A stretch of DNA of 64,000 nt, taken from positions 310,001-374,000 of the forward strand of contig NZ_CP095742.1 in the NCBI RefSeq assembly GCF_023078495.1, written 5' to 3'. Below the pieces are notes generated by a model that worked only from the letters and a program-made list of their open reading frames with translations, ran no database searches and was not told where the DNA came from. Within the stretch, counting starts at the first letter, position 1. The number at the start of each line of letters is the position of its first letter. Shown here one piece after another: positions 30,410 to 39,639 of the stretch. Both the position numbers and the translations under genes were made by a program. The DNA comes from Luteibacter aegosomatissinici (GTDB taxonomy: Bacteria > Pseudomonadota > Gammaproteobacteria > Xanthomonadales > Rhodanobacteraceae).

Positions 30410-30766
30410 ATGCGAAAGATCACTTTGGTAACGCTTGGTCTCGTCGCCGCAGCGTCTGCATGCAACGCTCACGCAACCAACTGTCGAGCGTACTCACCGC
30501 GCCTGAGTTACGACGGAAAGCTCGCCATCGGCGAATCGAAGCACGTGACCCAATGGCATAGTCCCTGCGCTGGCGCGATCAACGCGTCCGCTGCGAAAGG
30601 GCGTCTTACTCTGTTGGTCCAGGATGGCGGGGTCTGGCGCGAGATCAAGACCGGAATCTCCACGATCTTCCCGAGGCTGCCCTCGGGAACCTATCGTTTG
30701 GTCGTCAGCAACCCCTACGGCATTCCCACCGACTACAAGGTCAGCCTGAAATACGGTACGGGTTGA
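30410..30766 (+). CDS. Small exported protein, unrecognised
   Basis: 118 residues with a clear signal peptide (about residues 1-24, cleavage after NAHA). The mature part is about 94 residues, beta-rich, with two cysteines (TNC and SPC) that could form one disulfide. No enzyme motif; SAC near the cleavage site does not make a proper lipobox. The ATG at 30410 follows GTAGGAG; the GTG two codons before is inside the ribosome site. Its stop abuts the convergent acyltransferase stop exactly. Confidence 0.65.
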   Translation: MRKITLVTLGLVAAASACNAHATNCRAYSPRLSYDGKLAIGESKHVTQWHSPCAGAINASAAKGRLTLLVQDGGVWREIKTGISTIFPRLPSGTYRLVVSNPYGIPTDYKVSLKYGTG

Positions 30767-31354
30767 TCAGGCGTCGTGATGCTTGCCGTGGTAGCCCACG
30801 AACATGGCGCGGATACGCGCCATGTCCGCGTCAGGATCATCCGTCGTGTGGACGAGGGGGCCCAGCGTGAACGTTTTCGTCGGGTAATCGATGAAGACCG
30901 TTTGGATAGGCACGTCAGCGGCACGGGCGATACGCAGGAACCCGGATTTCCAGTGCTCAACCTTCTTGCGCGTGCCCTCGGGGGCGATGCCAAGCCACAG
31001 CTTGTCGGCACCGGCGAAGCGCTCGACCATCTGGTCCACGATATTCGTGGCCGCCTTGCGGTCGATCGGGATCAGGCGCAGGCGGCGCACGATTGGCGCG
31101 AGCGGGCCATCGAATACCTCACGCTTGATCATCACACCAAGATCCAGGCGGATGGCCTGCAGCATCATCAGACCGTACACGCCATCCCAGTTCGACGAGT
31201 GCGGCGCGCCGATCAGGACAAGTTTCTTCTCATTGGGCATCTCGCCGACGAGCCGCCAACCGGTGCGCTTGATCGTCCACCGGCAGAGCCGACGGAACCA
31301 GGATTCCGGCAGGCGAGGTACGTTGGGCGGGAAATCGGTGGGCACGCCGTTCAT
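30767..31354 (-). CDS. PlsC-like 1-acyl-glycerol-phosphate acyltransferase
   Basis: 195 residues. The HX4D motif reads HSSNWD, followed by VMIKREVFDGP and the EGTR motif (APEGTRKK), both diagnostic of glycerolipid acyltransferases. It would acylate lysophosphatidic acid or a related lipid at the inner membrane; small size and lack of a clear membrane helix match the short variants. Its ATG overlaps the arfB stop (ATGA at 31351-31354), so the two are coupled. Confidence 0.82.
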   Translation of the reverse strand: MNGVPTDFPPNVPRLPESWFRRLCRWTIKRTGWRLVGEMPNEKKLVLIGAPHSSNWDGVYGLMMLQAIRLDLGVMIKREVFDGPLAPIVRRLRLIPIDRKAATNIVDQMVERFAGADKLWLGIAPEGTRKKVEHWKSGFLRIARAADVPIQTVFIDYPTKTFTLGPLVHTTDDPDADMARIRAMFVGYHGKHHDA

Positions 31355-31773
31355 TCGCGGCTCCAGTCACGTGAGCGTGTGCGCTTGGTCTGCCCGCGCT
31401 GTGCCTTGCCCGCCAGGCGGCGTTCCTTCGATGCGCGCGTGGGCTTCGTCGCGACGCGCTTCTTTGCTACCAGCGTGGCCGCGTGAATGATTTCGGCAAG
31501 CCGCTCCCTCGCATCGTCGCGATTGCGTGCCTGGTCGCGGAACCGGCGGGCCTGGATCACCAGTGTTCCGGCATCTGTCATGCGCCGGTCGCGGCGGGCA
31601 AGCAGGCGCTCGCGTACCTCATCCGGTAGCGAGGGCGAGTTCGCCACGTCGAACCGGAGCTCAACGGCGCTTTCGGTGCGATTGACGTGCTGGCCGCCGG
31701 GGCCATCGGCGCGCGTGAAGCGCTCGATGAGCTCGCCTTCGGGAATCGAGATAGTTGGGCTGACGATAAGCAT
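31351..31773 (-). CDS. arfB: Alternative ribosome-rescue factor ArfB (YaeJ)
   Basis: 140 residues. GGQ peptidyl-hydrolase motif in DGPGGQHVNRT, followed by the basic C-terminal tail (KKRVATKPTRASKERRLAGKAQRG) that enters the empty mRNA channel of stalled ribosomes. It releases peptides from non-stop complexes without a stop codon. The MLIVSPTISIPE start at 31773 matches the family; upstream codons are rejected. Confidence 0.92.
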   Translation of the reverse strand: MLIVSPTISIPEGELIERFTRADGPGGQHVNRTESAVELRFDVANSPSLPDEVRERLLARRDRRMTDAGTLVIQARRFRDQARNRDDARERLAEIIHAATLVAKKRVATKPTRASKERRLAGKAQRGQTKRTRSRDWSRE

Positions 31774-31926
31774 GACGGTGGCGGATTCTAGCAGCGTGAG
31801 GTCAGCCGTCATGACGCAGCGCAGTCGCGCGGGCGCCGCTTACATGCTGCGGCGGAATCGGCTGACTGTCTGCGCAAGCAACTTTTGGGATTCTAGTGCT
31901 CCACATCGTCGTCTGGAGCCTTTGGC

Positions 31927-32430
31927 ATGTTTAACGTTAAACTTGCGCCCATACCGTGTCCCGAGCGCGCGATTGGCTTCGAAGTGGAAAACGCGATCAA
32001 ACTGCCCAAGCTTCGTTCGCTCGTCGCTGCCGATCTCGTCGGCGACGTCGAAGTGGTCGGCCGTCGCGGCGGCTGGGTTATCCGCGTGACGACCGGCGAG
32101 GCAAGCCCTCCGCTGCTGGCCGCGGCGACGGGCGCCATTCGCGTTTTTACTACCTCCGATAGCGCCATCCAGCAGTTGATCCGGTTGGGCATCACCCGCT
32201 TTCAGGTCATTGCGGACGAGTACGAAAGCGGCACCCTTCGAGCCGCCCGGCCTGATCGAGCGGCCGTTCTCAAGCAACAGGCCGAATACGATGCCTGGCT
32301 CAAGGCAAAGCTCGACGTCGTTGATGCCGCCATGGCGGCCGGCGCGGAGGCGATGTTTCCTTCCGATGAGGGGCGGCGTCGCGTTCAGGAAAGGTTGGCG
32401 CACTACAAGGCGGGGCGCCACAAGGGCTGA
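31927..32430 (+). CDS. Hypothetical protein, unrecognised
   Basis: 167 residues. GGAG lies 8 bases before the ATG. The N-terminal half has alternating beta strands (GDVEVVGRRGGWVIRVTTGE), the C-terminal half is helical and charged (AEYDAWLKAKLDVVDAAMAAGAEAMFPSDEGRRRVQERLAHYKAG). No membrane segment or signal. The fold hints at a two-domain small regulator or antitoxin-like protein, but nothing diagnostic is present and no toxin gene is adjacent. Confidence 0.6.
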   Translation: MFNVKLAPIPCPERAIGFEVENAIKLPKLRSLVAADLVGDVEVVGRRGGWVIRVTTGEASPPLLAAATGAIRVFTTSDSAIQQLIRLGITRFQVIADEYESGTLRAARPDRAAVLKQQAEYDAWLKAKLDVVDAAMAAGAEAMFPSDEGRRRVQERLAHYKAGRHKG

Positions 32431-32451
32431 CAGCCGTGGCTGTCTGGGCGC

Positions 32452-33204
32452 TTACGCACACCCGGCGTCAGTGGCATCAGCACCTGTGATGCCAGTAGCC
32501 AGGACTCGAACGGCCTCATCCCACGCGAAGCGCGCGATCAGCCGCTGCCACGTATCGTCCAGACCCGCCTCGATAAGCATCGGGTGCTGAGTCGCCGGGT
32601 GAATAAACGTCAGCCGCTCGGCATGCAACAACAACCGGTGCGAACTGAAGTGCTGTTTGAACAGCCGGTTGTGATCGCCGCGGCCGTGTTGGCTATCGCC
32701 CACGATCGGGTGGTGGATGTGCGCGAAATGTTTTCGGATCTGACGGAAACGGCCCGTACGCGGCTCGGCCGCAACCAGTGCATAGCGCTGCTTTTCGTAG
32801 CGGCCCAGTGGGATATCGACCTCCACGGTGGCCAGGCGGCGGTAATCCGTCGCGGCGTCGCGGCGTGGGCCGGTATCGCGTGAGCCGGGCAGCGGGTAAT
32901 CGATGGTGCCTTCGGTGGGCTCGGGCCAGCCACGCACCACCGCGAGATAGCGCTTGCTCACCGATCGGCCCATGAACTGCTCGCCCAAGGCGCTGGCCAT
33001 CTCTGGCGACCGAGCCACGAGCAATACGCCCGACGTAGCGCGATCCAGCCGGTGCGCCAGATGTAAGCGCCCCTCGACCTGCTCGCGGAGCAGGTCGATC
33101 AGGAACGCATCGTCGGGGCCGACGAACTTGGACCGGTGGACCGCCAGGTTGGCCGGCTTGTTGACGGCGACGATGTCGTCGTCCTGGTAAAGGATTTCAA
33201 GCAC
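32452..33204 (-). CDS. truC: tRNA pseudouridine synthase C
   Basis: 250 residues. RluA-family fold with catalytic Asp in HRLDRATSGVLL and the YLAVVRG and TGRFRQIRKH blocks; makes pseudouridine 65 in tRNA. I choose the GTG at 33204, giving (M)LEILYQDDDIVAVNKPANLAVHRS, because family members start MLEILYQD and the frame upstream overlaps the ubiB end. No strong ribosome site is seen, so translational coupling to ubiB is likely (start 9 bp after the ubiB stop). Confidence 0.9.
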   Translation of the reverse strand: MLEILYQDDDIVAVNKPANLAVHRSKFVGPDDAFLIDLLREQVEGRLHLAHRLDRATSGVLLVARSPEMASALGEQFMGRSVSKRYLAVVRGWPEPTEGTIDYPLPGSRDTGPRRDAATDYRRLATVEVDIPLGRYEKQRYALVAAEPRTGRFRQIRKHFAHIHHPIVGDSQHGRGDHNRLFKQHFSSHRLLLHAERLTFIHPATQHPMLIEAGLDDTWQRLIARFAWDEAVRVLATGITGADATDAGCA

Positions 33205-33212
33205 GGCGGGGA

Positions 33213-34862
33213 TCAGGCGTGGCGTCGCGGCCAACCCGCGACAAAGGCCACGATGCCCAGCACGGCGGCCACCACGGCGGGCCAGAAGCCGCGCGGCGCA
33301 AGCGTGCCGACCAGCGCAGCGCAGATGAGCAGGGACGAGCCCAGCATGCCAAAAGCCAGCAGCCGGCGAGTGCGCCGCGCTTCTTCCTGGGCCAGCGCAA
33401 GGGTGCGCGGATCGGCGACCTCACGGCGTTCACCGCTGGCCACCTGGCGCAGCGCATCGCGCACCAGTTCCGGCACACGCGGCGCCGTGTGGATCCACTC
33501 GGGCAGGCGGCGGCGTACATCGCGCAGGGTGGCGCGTACGCTGTAACGCTCGCGCAGGATGCGGCGGAGCACCGGATGCGCCACGGCCCAGATATCGATC
33601 TCCGGGTCGAGCATGCGGCCGACGCCTTCGATGTTCAGCAGCGTCTTCTGCAACAGGATGAGCTGCGGTTGCAACGTCAGCTCAAAGCGGCGTGCGGTCT
33701 GGAACAACTTCACCACCAGTTCGGCGATCGAGATCTGCGAAAGCGGCCGGGTGAAATAGGGTTCGCATACCGTGCGTACCGCGGCTTCGAGCTCGTCCAG
33801 GCGGATGGTTGAAGGCATCCAGCCAGCGGCGACATGTAGCTGGGCGATGCGCGCGTAATCGCGCTCGAACAGGGCGATGAAGTTCTCGGCCAGCCAATAC
33901 TGGTCCGCTTCCGGGAGCGAACCCATGATGCCGAAATCGAGCGCGATGAAACGCGGTTCATCGACCCGTGAGGTATCCACCCAGATGTTGCCGGGGTGGG
34001 CATCCGCGTGGAAGAAGTTGTCGCGGAACACCTGTTCGTAGAACAAGCGTACGCCCTTCTCCGCGAGATGCTTGCGATCCAGGCCTGCCGCGTCGATCGC
34101 GGCGATATCATCGGCGCTCACGCCACGTACGCGCTCGAGGGTGAGCGCGCGCTCGGTGCTTAGATCCCAGTGCACCTCAGGCACGTAAAGATCCACGCCG
34201 CTGGCGAAGTTGCGCCGGAGCAGGCTGGCGCTCGCGCCTTCGCGCTGCAGATCCAGCTCGTTGTCGAGCATCTTCTCCACTTCCGCGACCACTTCGAGCG
34301 GGCGGATCTTGTCGGCGTTCGGGTGCCAGCGCTGGGCCAGCTCACCGAGTGAGTGCAGCAGATCGATATCACGGGCGATGCGCTTGTCGATGCCGGGGCG
34401 CAGCACCTTCACGACCACCTCGCGACCGTCGTGCAGCGTGGCCGCATGCACCTGGGCAATCGACGCGGACGCGAGCGGCACCTCATCGAACGTTGCAAAC
34501 AGCGTGGTGACCGGCGCCTTCAGCTCGCGCTCAATGATCGCGCGCGCTTCAGTCCCCGGAAACGGTGGCACCTGATCCTGCAGCAACGCCAGTTCGTCGG
34601 CCACGTCGGCCGGGACAAGGTCGCGACGGGTGGAAAGCACCTGGCCCGCCTTGACGAAGATAGGGCCGAGTTCGGTCAGCGCCAGGCGCAACCGCGCACC
34701 ACGCGGCAGCTTGCGAACCTCCGCAGGCGCCTGGGGGAAGAACAGCCTCATCAGCTTCAGCGGGCGGTAGAGGTGTGCACCATCGACGAGTTCATCGAGC
34801 TGGTACTTCAACAGGATGGCGGCAACGCGTAGCAGCCGTGGAGCGAGGCGCAACGGCGTCAT
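33213..34862 (-). CDS. ubiB: UbiB-family atypical kinase/ATPase
   Basis: 549 residues. Kinase-like (ABC1/ADCK) fold with the N-terminal KxGQ motif ([16 protein letters not shown]), the Ala-rich [11 protein letters not shown] loop, and the catalytic [13 protein letters not shown] block ([18 protein letters not shown]). Two hydrophobic helices at the C-terminus (about 500-545) anchor it to the membrane. It supports aerobic ubiquinone synthesis. Starts inside the ubiJ stop (ATGA at 34859-34862). Confidence 0.93.
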   Translation of the reverse strand: MTPLRLAPRLLRVAAILLKYQLDELVDGAHLYRPLKLMRLFFPQAPAEVRKLPRGARLRLALTELGPIFVKAGQVLSTRRDLVPADVADELALLQDQVPPFPGTEARAIIERELKAPVTTLFATFDEVPLASASIAQVHAATLHDGREVVVKVLRPGIDKRIARDIDLLHSLGELAQRWHPNADKIRPLEVVAEVEKMLDNELDLQREGASASLLRRNFASGVDLYVPEVHWDLSTERALTLERVRGVSADDIAAIDAAGLDRKHLAEKGVRLFYEQVFRDNFFHADAHPGNIWVDTSRVDEPRFIALDFGIMGSLPEADQYWLAENFIALFERDYARIAQLHVAAGWMPSTIRLDELEAAVRTVCEPYFTRPLSQISIAELVVKLFQTARRFELTLQPQLILLQKTLLNIEGVGRMLDPEIDIWAVAHPVLRRILRERYSVRATLRDVRRRLPEWIHTAPRVPELVRDALRQVASGERREVADPRTLALAQEEARRTRRLLAFGMLGSSLLICAALVGTLAPRGFWPAVVAAVLGIVAFVAGWPRRHA

Positions 34863-35527
34863 GCGCCCGTCCCCTTCCGGGTGCGTTCGATACGGGCGAG
34901 GCGGGCTTCGAGGCGTTCGGTGCGCTCACGCACGGCGTCCACGCCATCGAGGAACGCTTCCATTTCACCAGGTGCCACGGCCACGCGGCCCTCGTCACGT
35001 AGCCAGTCGGCGCCATCCTCGACCAGGTGCCGGCCGGACTCGCGGGCATGCGAAAGCCCTTCACGCAGGGCCTTGGCCAGTGCCACGCCCAGCGTGTCGC
35101 CGAAGGTCTTCGCAAAGGCCTCCTCGACATCGGGTGCGTACTGCCGGGCGAGGCGTTCAAGGCGGCGGGCGAGTTCGGCATCGCCGGCGATATCCACCTT
35201 GCCGGGCGCCACGCCGTCGTCATCCCGGCGCAAGGCCATGGCCAACAGGCTGCCGGGCGAGGCCGTGACACGCAGGCTGCCGCCGTCTTCAGGCGGCCCG
35301 ACGCGCAGGCGGCCCTTCTCAACGGTGATCCGCAGTGCGAGCTCCGGCCCGGTCATGTGCACCTGCACGCTACGGCCATCAAGGACATCGAGGCGGGTGC
35401 GGGTATCCGGGTCCAGATCGACCGCGCGGTTGAGCGCCGCCTCCATGGCGCGGCCAGCGAGGGCGCGCAGGGGGCGGGGCAGGAAACGGTTGGGGCCAGC
35501 GTCGGCCGGGGAACGGTCGGGGGTCAT
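34859..35527 (-). CDS. ubiJ: UbiJ lipid-carrier subunit (SCP2 domain)
   Basis: 222 residues. The N-terminal SCP2-like sterol-carrier domain ([37 protein letters not shown]) binds hydrophobic ubiquinone intermediates, and the C-terminal coiled coil ([32 protein letters not shown]) pairs with UbiK. Coupled to ubiB by ATGA overlap. With ubiK at 20.5 kb both halves of the UbiJ-UbiK heterocomplex are in this window. Confidence 0.88.
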   Translation of the reverse strand: MTPDRSPADAGPNRFLPRPLRALAGRAMEAALNRAVDLDPDTRTRLDVLDGRSVQVHMTGPELALRITVEKGRLRVGPPEDGGSLRVTASPGSLLAMALRRDDDGVAPGKVDIAGDAELARRLERLARQYAPDVEEAFAKTFGDTLGVALAKALREGLSHARESGRHLVEDGADWLRDEGRVAVAPGEMEAFLDGVDAVRERTERLEARLARIERTRKGTGA

Positions 35528-35578
35528 GCCACGATTGTAGCCCGTGACCCTCCATGCGACGTATCCACGATGTCGCGG

Positions 35579-36043
35579 CTAGCCGGCGCCGTCGAACCCT
35601 GCCTGGCGCCACACCTCGAAGACCGCTACCGCGACGGCGTTGGACAGGTTGAGGCTGCGGTTGCCCGGGCGCATGGGCAACCGGATGCGCTGTGGCTCCG
35701 GAATGCTGTCGAGCACGTCGTCGGGCAGGCCGGCCGTCTCGCAGCCGAACAGCAGCGCATCGGTGTCCGTGTAGGTCACATCGGTATGCAGGTGCTTGCC
35801 ACGCGTCGAGAAGGCAAAGACGCGGGGCTGGTCAAGGGCGGTAAGACAGGCGGCGAGGTCGTCATGGACATGGACCGAGGCGAACTCGTGGTAGTCCAGG
35901 CCCGCGCGGCGCAGCCGGGTATCGTCCAGCTCGAAGCCCAGGGGGCGGATCAGGTGAAGCGTCGCGCCGGTGTTGGCGCAAAGGCGGATCACATTGCCCG
36001 TATTGGGCGGAATCTCAGGTCGGAACAGGATGACGTGGGGCAT
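35579..36043 (-). CDS. trmL: tRNA (cytidine/uridine-34-2'-O)-methyltransferase
   Basis: 154 residues, SPOUT (trefoil knot) family. MPHVILFRPEIPPNTGNVIRLCANTGATLHLIRPLGF, FGCETAGLP and IPMRPGNRSLNLSNAVAVAVFE-type blocks are the TrmL signatures; the knot binds S-adenosyl methionine. Modifies the wobble base of some leucine tRNAs. The start at 36043 is the family start; the frame continues upstream into another gene. Confidence 0.94.
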   Translation of the reverse strand: MPHVILFRPEIPPNTGNVIRLCANTGATLHLIRPLGFELDDTRLRRAGLDYHEFASVHVHDDLAACLTALDQPRVFAFSTRGKHLHTDVTYTDTDALLFGCETAGLPDDVLDSIPEPQRIRLPMRPGNRSLNLSNAVAVAVFEVWRQAGFDGAG

Positions 36044-36050
36044 GCCCCCA

Positions 36051-36260
36051 TTATGACGCCGCGCGCGGGCAAACGATGCCATCCGGCGGCAGGGCGCAGC
36101 TGCTGGCGGTAACCAGGCCAAGCGCCCCAGGGGCAACCTTGGCATCGTTGGCCAACTGCACCGGCTTCCCCTGGTAGGTCAGCATGTTGCCCAGGATCAG
36201 GCCGCAGACGAGCAGCGAGGCGACCAGCAAGCTACGCAGGACGAGGAGTTCGTGTTTCAT
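36051..36260 (-). CDS. Small membrane protein, paralogue of the 27-residue one upstream
   Basis: 69 residues with one hydrophobic helix (LRSLLVASLLVCGLILGNML, residues 8-27) and a short periplasmic tail holding two Cys (SSCALPPDGIVC). Its first 27 residues are clearly like the tiny protein encoded 33 bp upstream, starting MKHELLVL against MKYELPML. AAGGAA precedes the ATG at about 10 bases. Function unknown. Confidence 0.6.
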   Translation of the reverse strand: MKHELLVLRSLLVASLLVCGLILGNMLTYQGKPVQLANDAKVAPGALGLVTASSCALPPDGIVCPRAAS

Positions 36261-36293
36261 GACATCGGTTCCTTTGATGATGGGATCGGGGTG

Positions 36294-36377
36294 TTACGCC
36301 ATGCCGCCAAGCACGAGGGCGCAGAGCAGCATGGAAGTGGCGAGCAGCGTGGCGAGCATGGGAAGTTCGTACTTCAT
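36294..36377 (-). CDS. 27-residue membrane peptide
   Basis: Too short for usual ORF calling, but it has a good GGAGAA six to eight bases before the ATG at 36377 and a stop at 36294. It starts MKYELPMLATLL and continues as one hydrophobic helix ending VLGGMA. Similar to the first 27 residues of the downstream protein, so the pair arose by tandem duplication. Both Cys positions within the helix (LLC / LVC) match. Confidence 0.5.
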   Translation of the reverse strand: MKYELPMLATLLATSMLLCALVLGGMA

Positions 36378-36517
36378 GGCGTTCTCCAGGGGTTGGTGGT
36401 GCCGGGGGAGGTGGTTCCCGGGGCGTGTCTAGTAACGCAAACGCCGTGCCAGCTTTTTAGAGGCGCCAATCAGCTGATTCGTATGAGGTTTGTCAGATCG
36501 CACGATGCTGCGCTGGT

Positions 36518-36557
36518 TGTCCGCGGACACTGTCCCGTGAAAAACGGACACCGTCCG
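36518..36557. promoter_or_regulatory. Cluster of GGACA/TGTCC palindromes upstream of the M16 peptidase
   Basis: Three palindromes overlap or adjoin: TGTCCGCGGACA (36518-36529), GGACACTGTCC (36525-36535) and CGGACACCGTCCG (36545-36557), separated by an A-rich CGTGAAAAA spacer. They lie 90-130 bp before the peptidase start and look like an operator or enhancer array. No clear -24/-12 element follows. Confidence 0.5.
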
Positions 36558-36646
36558 GGCGGATGACCTGTGCCCGATTGCGCCGGAAGGACCGCTGCGG
36601 CTAGCCTCAGGGAGCCATGGGCCACGAAGGCCCCGAGGAGCTGTGC

Positions 36647-39547
36647 ATGAAGAAACGCCTCGCCCTGTTTGCCGCAGGGCTGATGACCGTCGTCGGCGCC
36701 GCATCGGCGGCTTCCCCCTCGTCCGACGCCATTCCCGATATCCCCTACACCCGGTTCCAGTTGCCGAACGGTTTGACCGTGGTCGTGCATGAGGACCACA
36801 AGGCGCCCGTCGTCGCGGTCAGCATCTGGTACCACGTGGGTTCGGCGGATGAGCCCGCCGGCAAGACGGGTTTTGCACACCTTTTCGAGCACCTGATGTT
36901 CTCCGGCTCGGAGAACCACAAGGGCACGTACTTCCAGCCGTTTGAGCTGGCCGGTGCCACCGACCTGAATGGCACCACCTGGTTCGACCGCACCAACTAC
37001 TTCGAAACCGTGCCCACCACCGCGCTCGACATGGCGCTCTGGATGGAATCGGATCGCATGGGTCACCTGCTGGGTGCCATTGGGCAGAAAGAGCTGGATA
37101 CCCAGCGCGGCGTGGTGCAGAACGAAAAGCGCCAGGACGAAAATCGTCCCTACGGCCGCACGGACGAGAACATCCTCCTCAACACGTATCCGGCAAATCA
37201 CCCGTACCATCACGAAACCATCGGTTCCATGACCGACCTGGATGCGGCTTCGCTGGCCGACGTGAAGAAGTGGTTCCACGACTATTACGGTGCGGCCAAC
37301 ACCACGCTGGTGCTGGCTGGCGATATCACCGTGGCGCAGGCGAAGGAAAAAGCCGCGAAATACTTTGGCGACATCCCGGCGGGCCCGCCGGTACCGCGCC
37401 AGCAGGCGTGGATCACGCCACTGGCGAAGAGCACGACCGCCGTACAGCACGACCAGGTAGCCCAGGCGCGCATCATCCGCACATGGATTGCACCGCAGCT
37501 GGGTACCGACGATTCCGTGGGCCTGGATCTCGCCACGACCGTACTCGGTGGCGGCAAGACCTCACGCCTGTACCAGCGCCTGGTGTACCAGGACAAGCTG
37601 GCCGACGATGTCAGCGTCGGTATCGCGCCGTTCGCGCTATCGAGCCAGGTGCAGCTCAGTGTCGACGTGAAGAAGGGCGTGGACCCGAAAAAGGTTGAGG
37701 CGGCCATCGCCGACGTGTGGAAGGATTTCCTCGCCAAGGGCCCGACCGAGGACGAACTCGAACGTGCCAAGGTCACCAACCGTGCGGGCTTTGTGCGCGG
37801 TCTGGAAAAAGTGGGCGGCCGGGGTGGCGGCAAGGCCACCATCCTCGCCGAGGGCCAGGTCTACCGGAATGATCCGGGCGCTTACAAGAAAGATCTTGAG
37901 CGCGCGCAAGCTGCGACGGTTGCCTCCGTGCTTGCCACCGCGAAGGAGTGGCTGGGCAAGGGTAGCTACACGCTCACCGTACTCCCCGCCGCACCGGGCT
38001 TTGATCCGGCCGCGGAGGACAAGGCGGTGAAGGGCCTTGCCGATGCGCCGGGCCGTCCGGCGGCCGTACTGCCGCCTGCCAAAACGTACACCGTCGACAA
38101 GTCCACGGTGGACCGCGCTGCCGGTGTACCGGCCGTCACAACGTTCCCCGATCTCACCTTCCCGAAACTGCAGCGCGGCAAGCTGAAGAACGGCATCGAA
38201 GTGGTGCTGGCCGAGCGTCACACCATTCCGGTCACCCAGGTGCAGTTGCTGTTCAATGCGGGCTACGCCGCCGACCAGGGCCGCAAGCTGGGCACGGCAG
38301 CCTTCACGGCGCAGCTGCTGGATGAGAGCACCAGGTCGCTCGATTCGGTGGAAGTGGCGCGCCGCAAGGAGCGCCTCGGCGCCATCATCGGTGCCAGCTG
38401 CTCGCTGGATAACTGCAGCGTGGGCCTGAACGCGCTCAACACCGACCTGAAGCCGTCGCTGGAGCTGTTCGCCGATATCGTTCGCAACCCGGCATTCAAG
38501 GCCGACGATATCGAGCGCGTGCGTGGCCAGTGGATCGCCGGCATCGCCCAGGAAAAGACCGAGCCGGAGGGTATCGCGCTGCGTTCGTTGCCGCCGCTGC
38601 TGTATGGCCCGGACCACGCGTATGGCATTCCTTTTACGGGCAGCGGCACCGAGAAGGCCATCGCCTCGCTCACCGCCGCGGACCTCGCGGCGTTCCAGGC
38701 CGATTACCTGCGCCCGGATAACGTGCGCATCCTGGTCGCGGGCGATACGACGTTGGCGGCCATCCTGCCGCAGCTCGAAGCCGCGTTCGGCGACTGGACG
38801 CCGACGGCCAGCCCCATCCCCAGGAAGAACGTGGCGGAAGTGGCCATCCAGGCCAAGCCGCGCGTGTTCCTGGTGAACCGTACTGATGCGCAGCAGTCGC
38901 TCGTGCTCGCCGGCCTGCTGGCGCCTTCGACCAAGGCGAAGGATGCCCTGGATCTCGGCATCGCCAATGGCGCGTTCGGCGGCAGCTTCACCTCACGCCT
39001 GAACATGAACCTGCGCGAGGACAAGCGCTGGGCCTATGGCGCGGGCAGCATCCTTACCGATGCCCAGGGCCAGCGCCCGATGCTGCTGTACGCACCGGTA
39101 CAGACCGACAAGACCGCCGAATCGGCTGCGGAGATTCTGAAGGAGGCGCGTGGCATCGTCGGTGACAAGCCGCTGACCGCGGATGAGGTCGCCAAGATCC
39201 GCTCGCAACGCGTGCGCGCTTTGCCGGGTAGCTTCGAATCGACCTCGTCGGTCATGTCCGCCATGAACGGCATCCTCATCTACGATCGCCCCGATGATTA
39301 CGTGCAGACGCTCAAGGCACGCATCGAAGGCGTGGACCAGAAGGATGCGGAAGCCGCGATTTCTGCGGTGGTGAAGCCCGATGCGCTCACCTGGGTGATC
39401 GTGGGCGACCTGCGCAAGATCGAGGCACCGGTGCGCGCGCTGAACCTGGGCGAGGTGTACGTGATCGATGCCGACGGCAACCCGGTGAAAGAGGGCAAGG
39501 CCAGGGCCACCCCCACCGCAAAGGCAACGAAACCGGCTGGCAAGTGA
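36647..39547 (+). CDS. Exported M16-family zinc peptidase (pitrilysin-like)
   Basis: 966 residues. A signal peptide (residues 1-22) is followed by two M16 halves. The first carries the inverted zinc motif HLFEH (about residue 86) and the downstream glutamate region; the second half (GIEVVLAERHTIPVTQVQLLFNAG) lacks the HxxEH motif, as usual for the non-catalytic partner domain. Periplasmic peptide degradation is the expected role. Start 36647 follows GAGGAG. A strong terminator follows. Confidence 0.92.
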   Translation: MKKRLALFAAGLMTVVGAASAASPSSDAIPDIPYTRFQLPNGLTVVVHEDHKAPVVAVSIWYHVGSADEPAGKTGFAHLFEHLMFSGSENHKGTYFQPFELAGATDLNGTTWFDRTNYFETVPTTALDMALWMESDRMGHLLGAIGQKELDTQRGVVQNEKRQDENRPYGRTDENILLNTYPANHPYHHETIGSMTDLDAASLADVKKWFHDYYGAANTTLVLAGDITVAQAKEKAAKYFGDIPAGPPVPRQQAWITPLAKSTTAVQHDQVAQARIIRTWIAPQLGTDDSVGLDLATTVLGGGKTSRLYQRLVYQDKLADDVSVGIAPFALSSQVQLSVDVKKGVDPKKVEAAIADVWKDFLAKGPTEDELERAKVTNRAGFVRGLEKVGGRGGGKATILAEGQVYRNDPGAYKKDLERAQAATVASVLATAKEWLGKGSYTLTVLPAAPGFDPAAEDKAVKGLADAPGRPAAVLPPAKTYTVDKSTVDRAAGVPAVTTFPDLTFPKLQRGKLKNGIEVVLAERHTIPVTQVQLLFNAGYAADQGRKLGTAAFTAQLLDESTRSLDSVEVARRKERLGAIIGASCSLDNCSVGLNALNTDLKPSLELFADIVRNPAFKADDIERVRGQWIAGIAQEKTEPEGIALRSLPPLLYGPDHAYGIPFTGSGTEKAIASLTAADLAAFQADYLRPDNVRILVAGDTTLAAILPQLEAAFGDWTPTASPIPRKNVAEVAIQAKPRVFLVNRTDAQQSLVLAGLLAPSTKAKDALDLGIANGAFGGSFTSRLNMNLREDKRWAYGAGSILTDAQGQRPMLLYAPVQTDKTAESAAEILKEARGIVGDKPLTADEVAKIRSQRVRALPGSFESTSSVMSAMNGILIYDRPDDYVQTLKARIEGVDQKDAEAAISAVVKPDALTWVIVGDLRKIEAPVRALNLGEVYVIDADGNPVKEGKARATPTAKATKPAGK

Positions 39548-39553
39548 CTGACG

Positions 39554-39593
39554 GCGAAGGCGTGGTGAGGATTCTCATCGCGCCTTCGCTTTC
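39554..39593 (+). terminator. Intrinsic terminator after the M16 peptidase
   Basis: GCGAAGGCG (39554-39562) pairs with CGCCTTCGC (39581-39589) with an inner TGAG/CTCA stem, followed by TTTC. Located 7 bp past the peptidase stop. Confidence 0.8.
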
Positions 39594-39639
39594 ATCGGGC
39601 TAGCATTGGCCGCGAACGCGATACCTCCCGGAGCCACCT

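Noticed and set aside
30455-30480. Lipobox in the small exported protein at 30410
   Set aside because: The residues before Cys are ASA, not L-[AS]-[GA]; a normal signal peptidase I site after NAHA is more likely.
36560-36600. Possible sigma-54 (-24/-12) promoter before the M16 peptidase
   Set aside because: TGTGCCCGATTGC lacks the GG of the -24 element, so the match is too poor.
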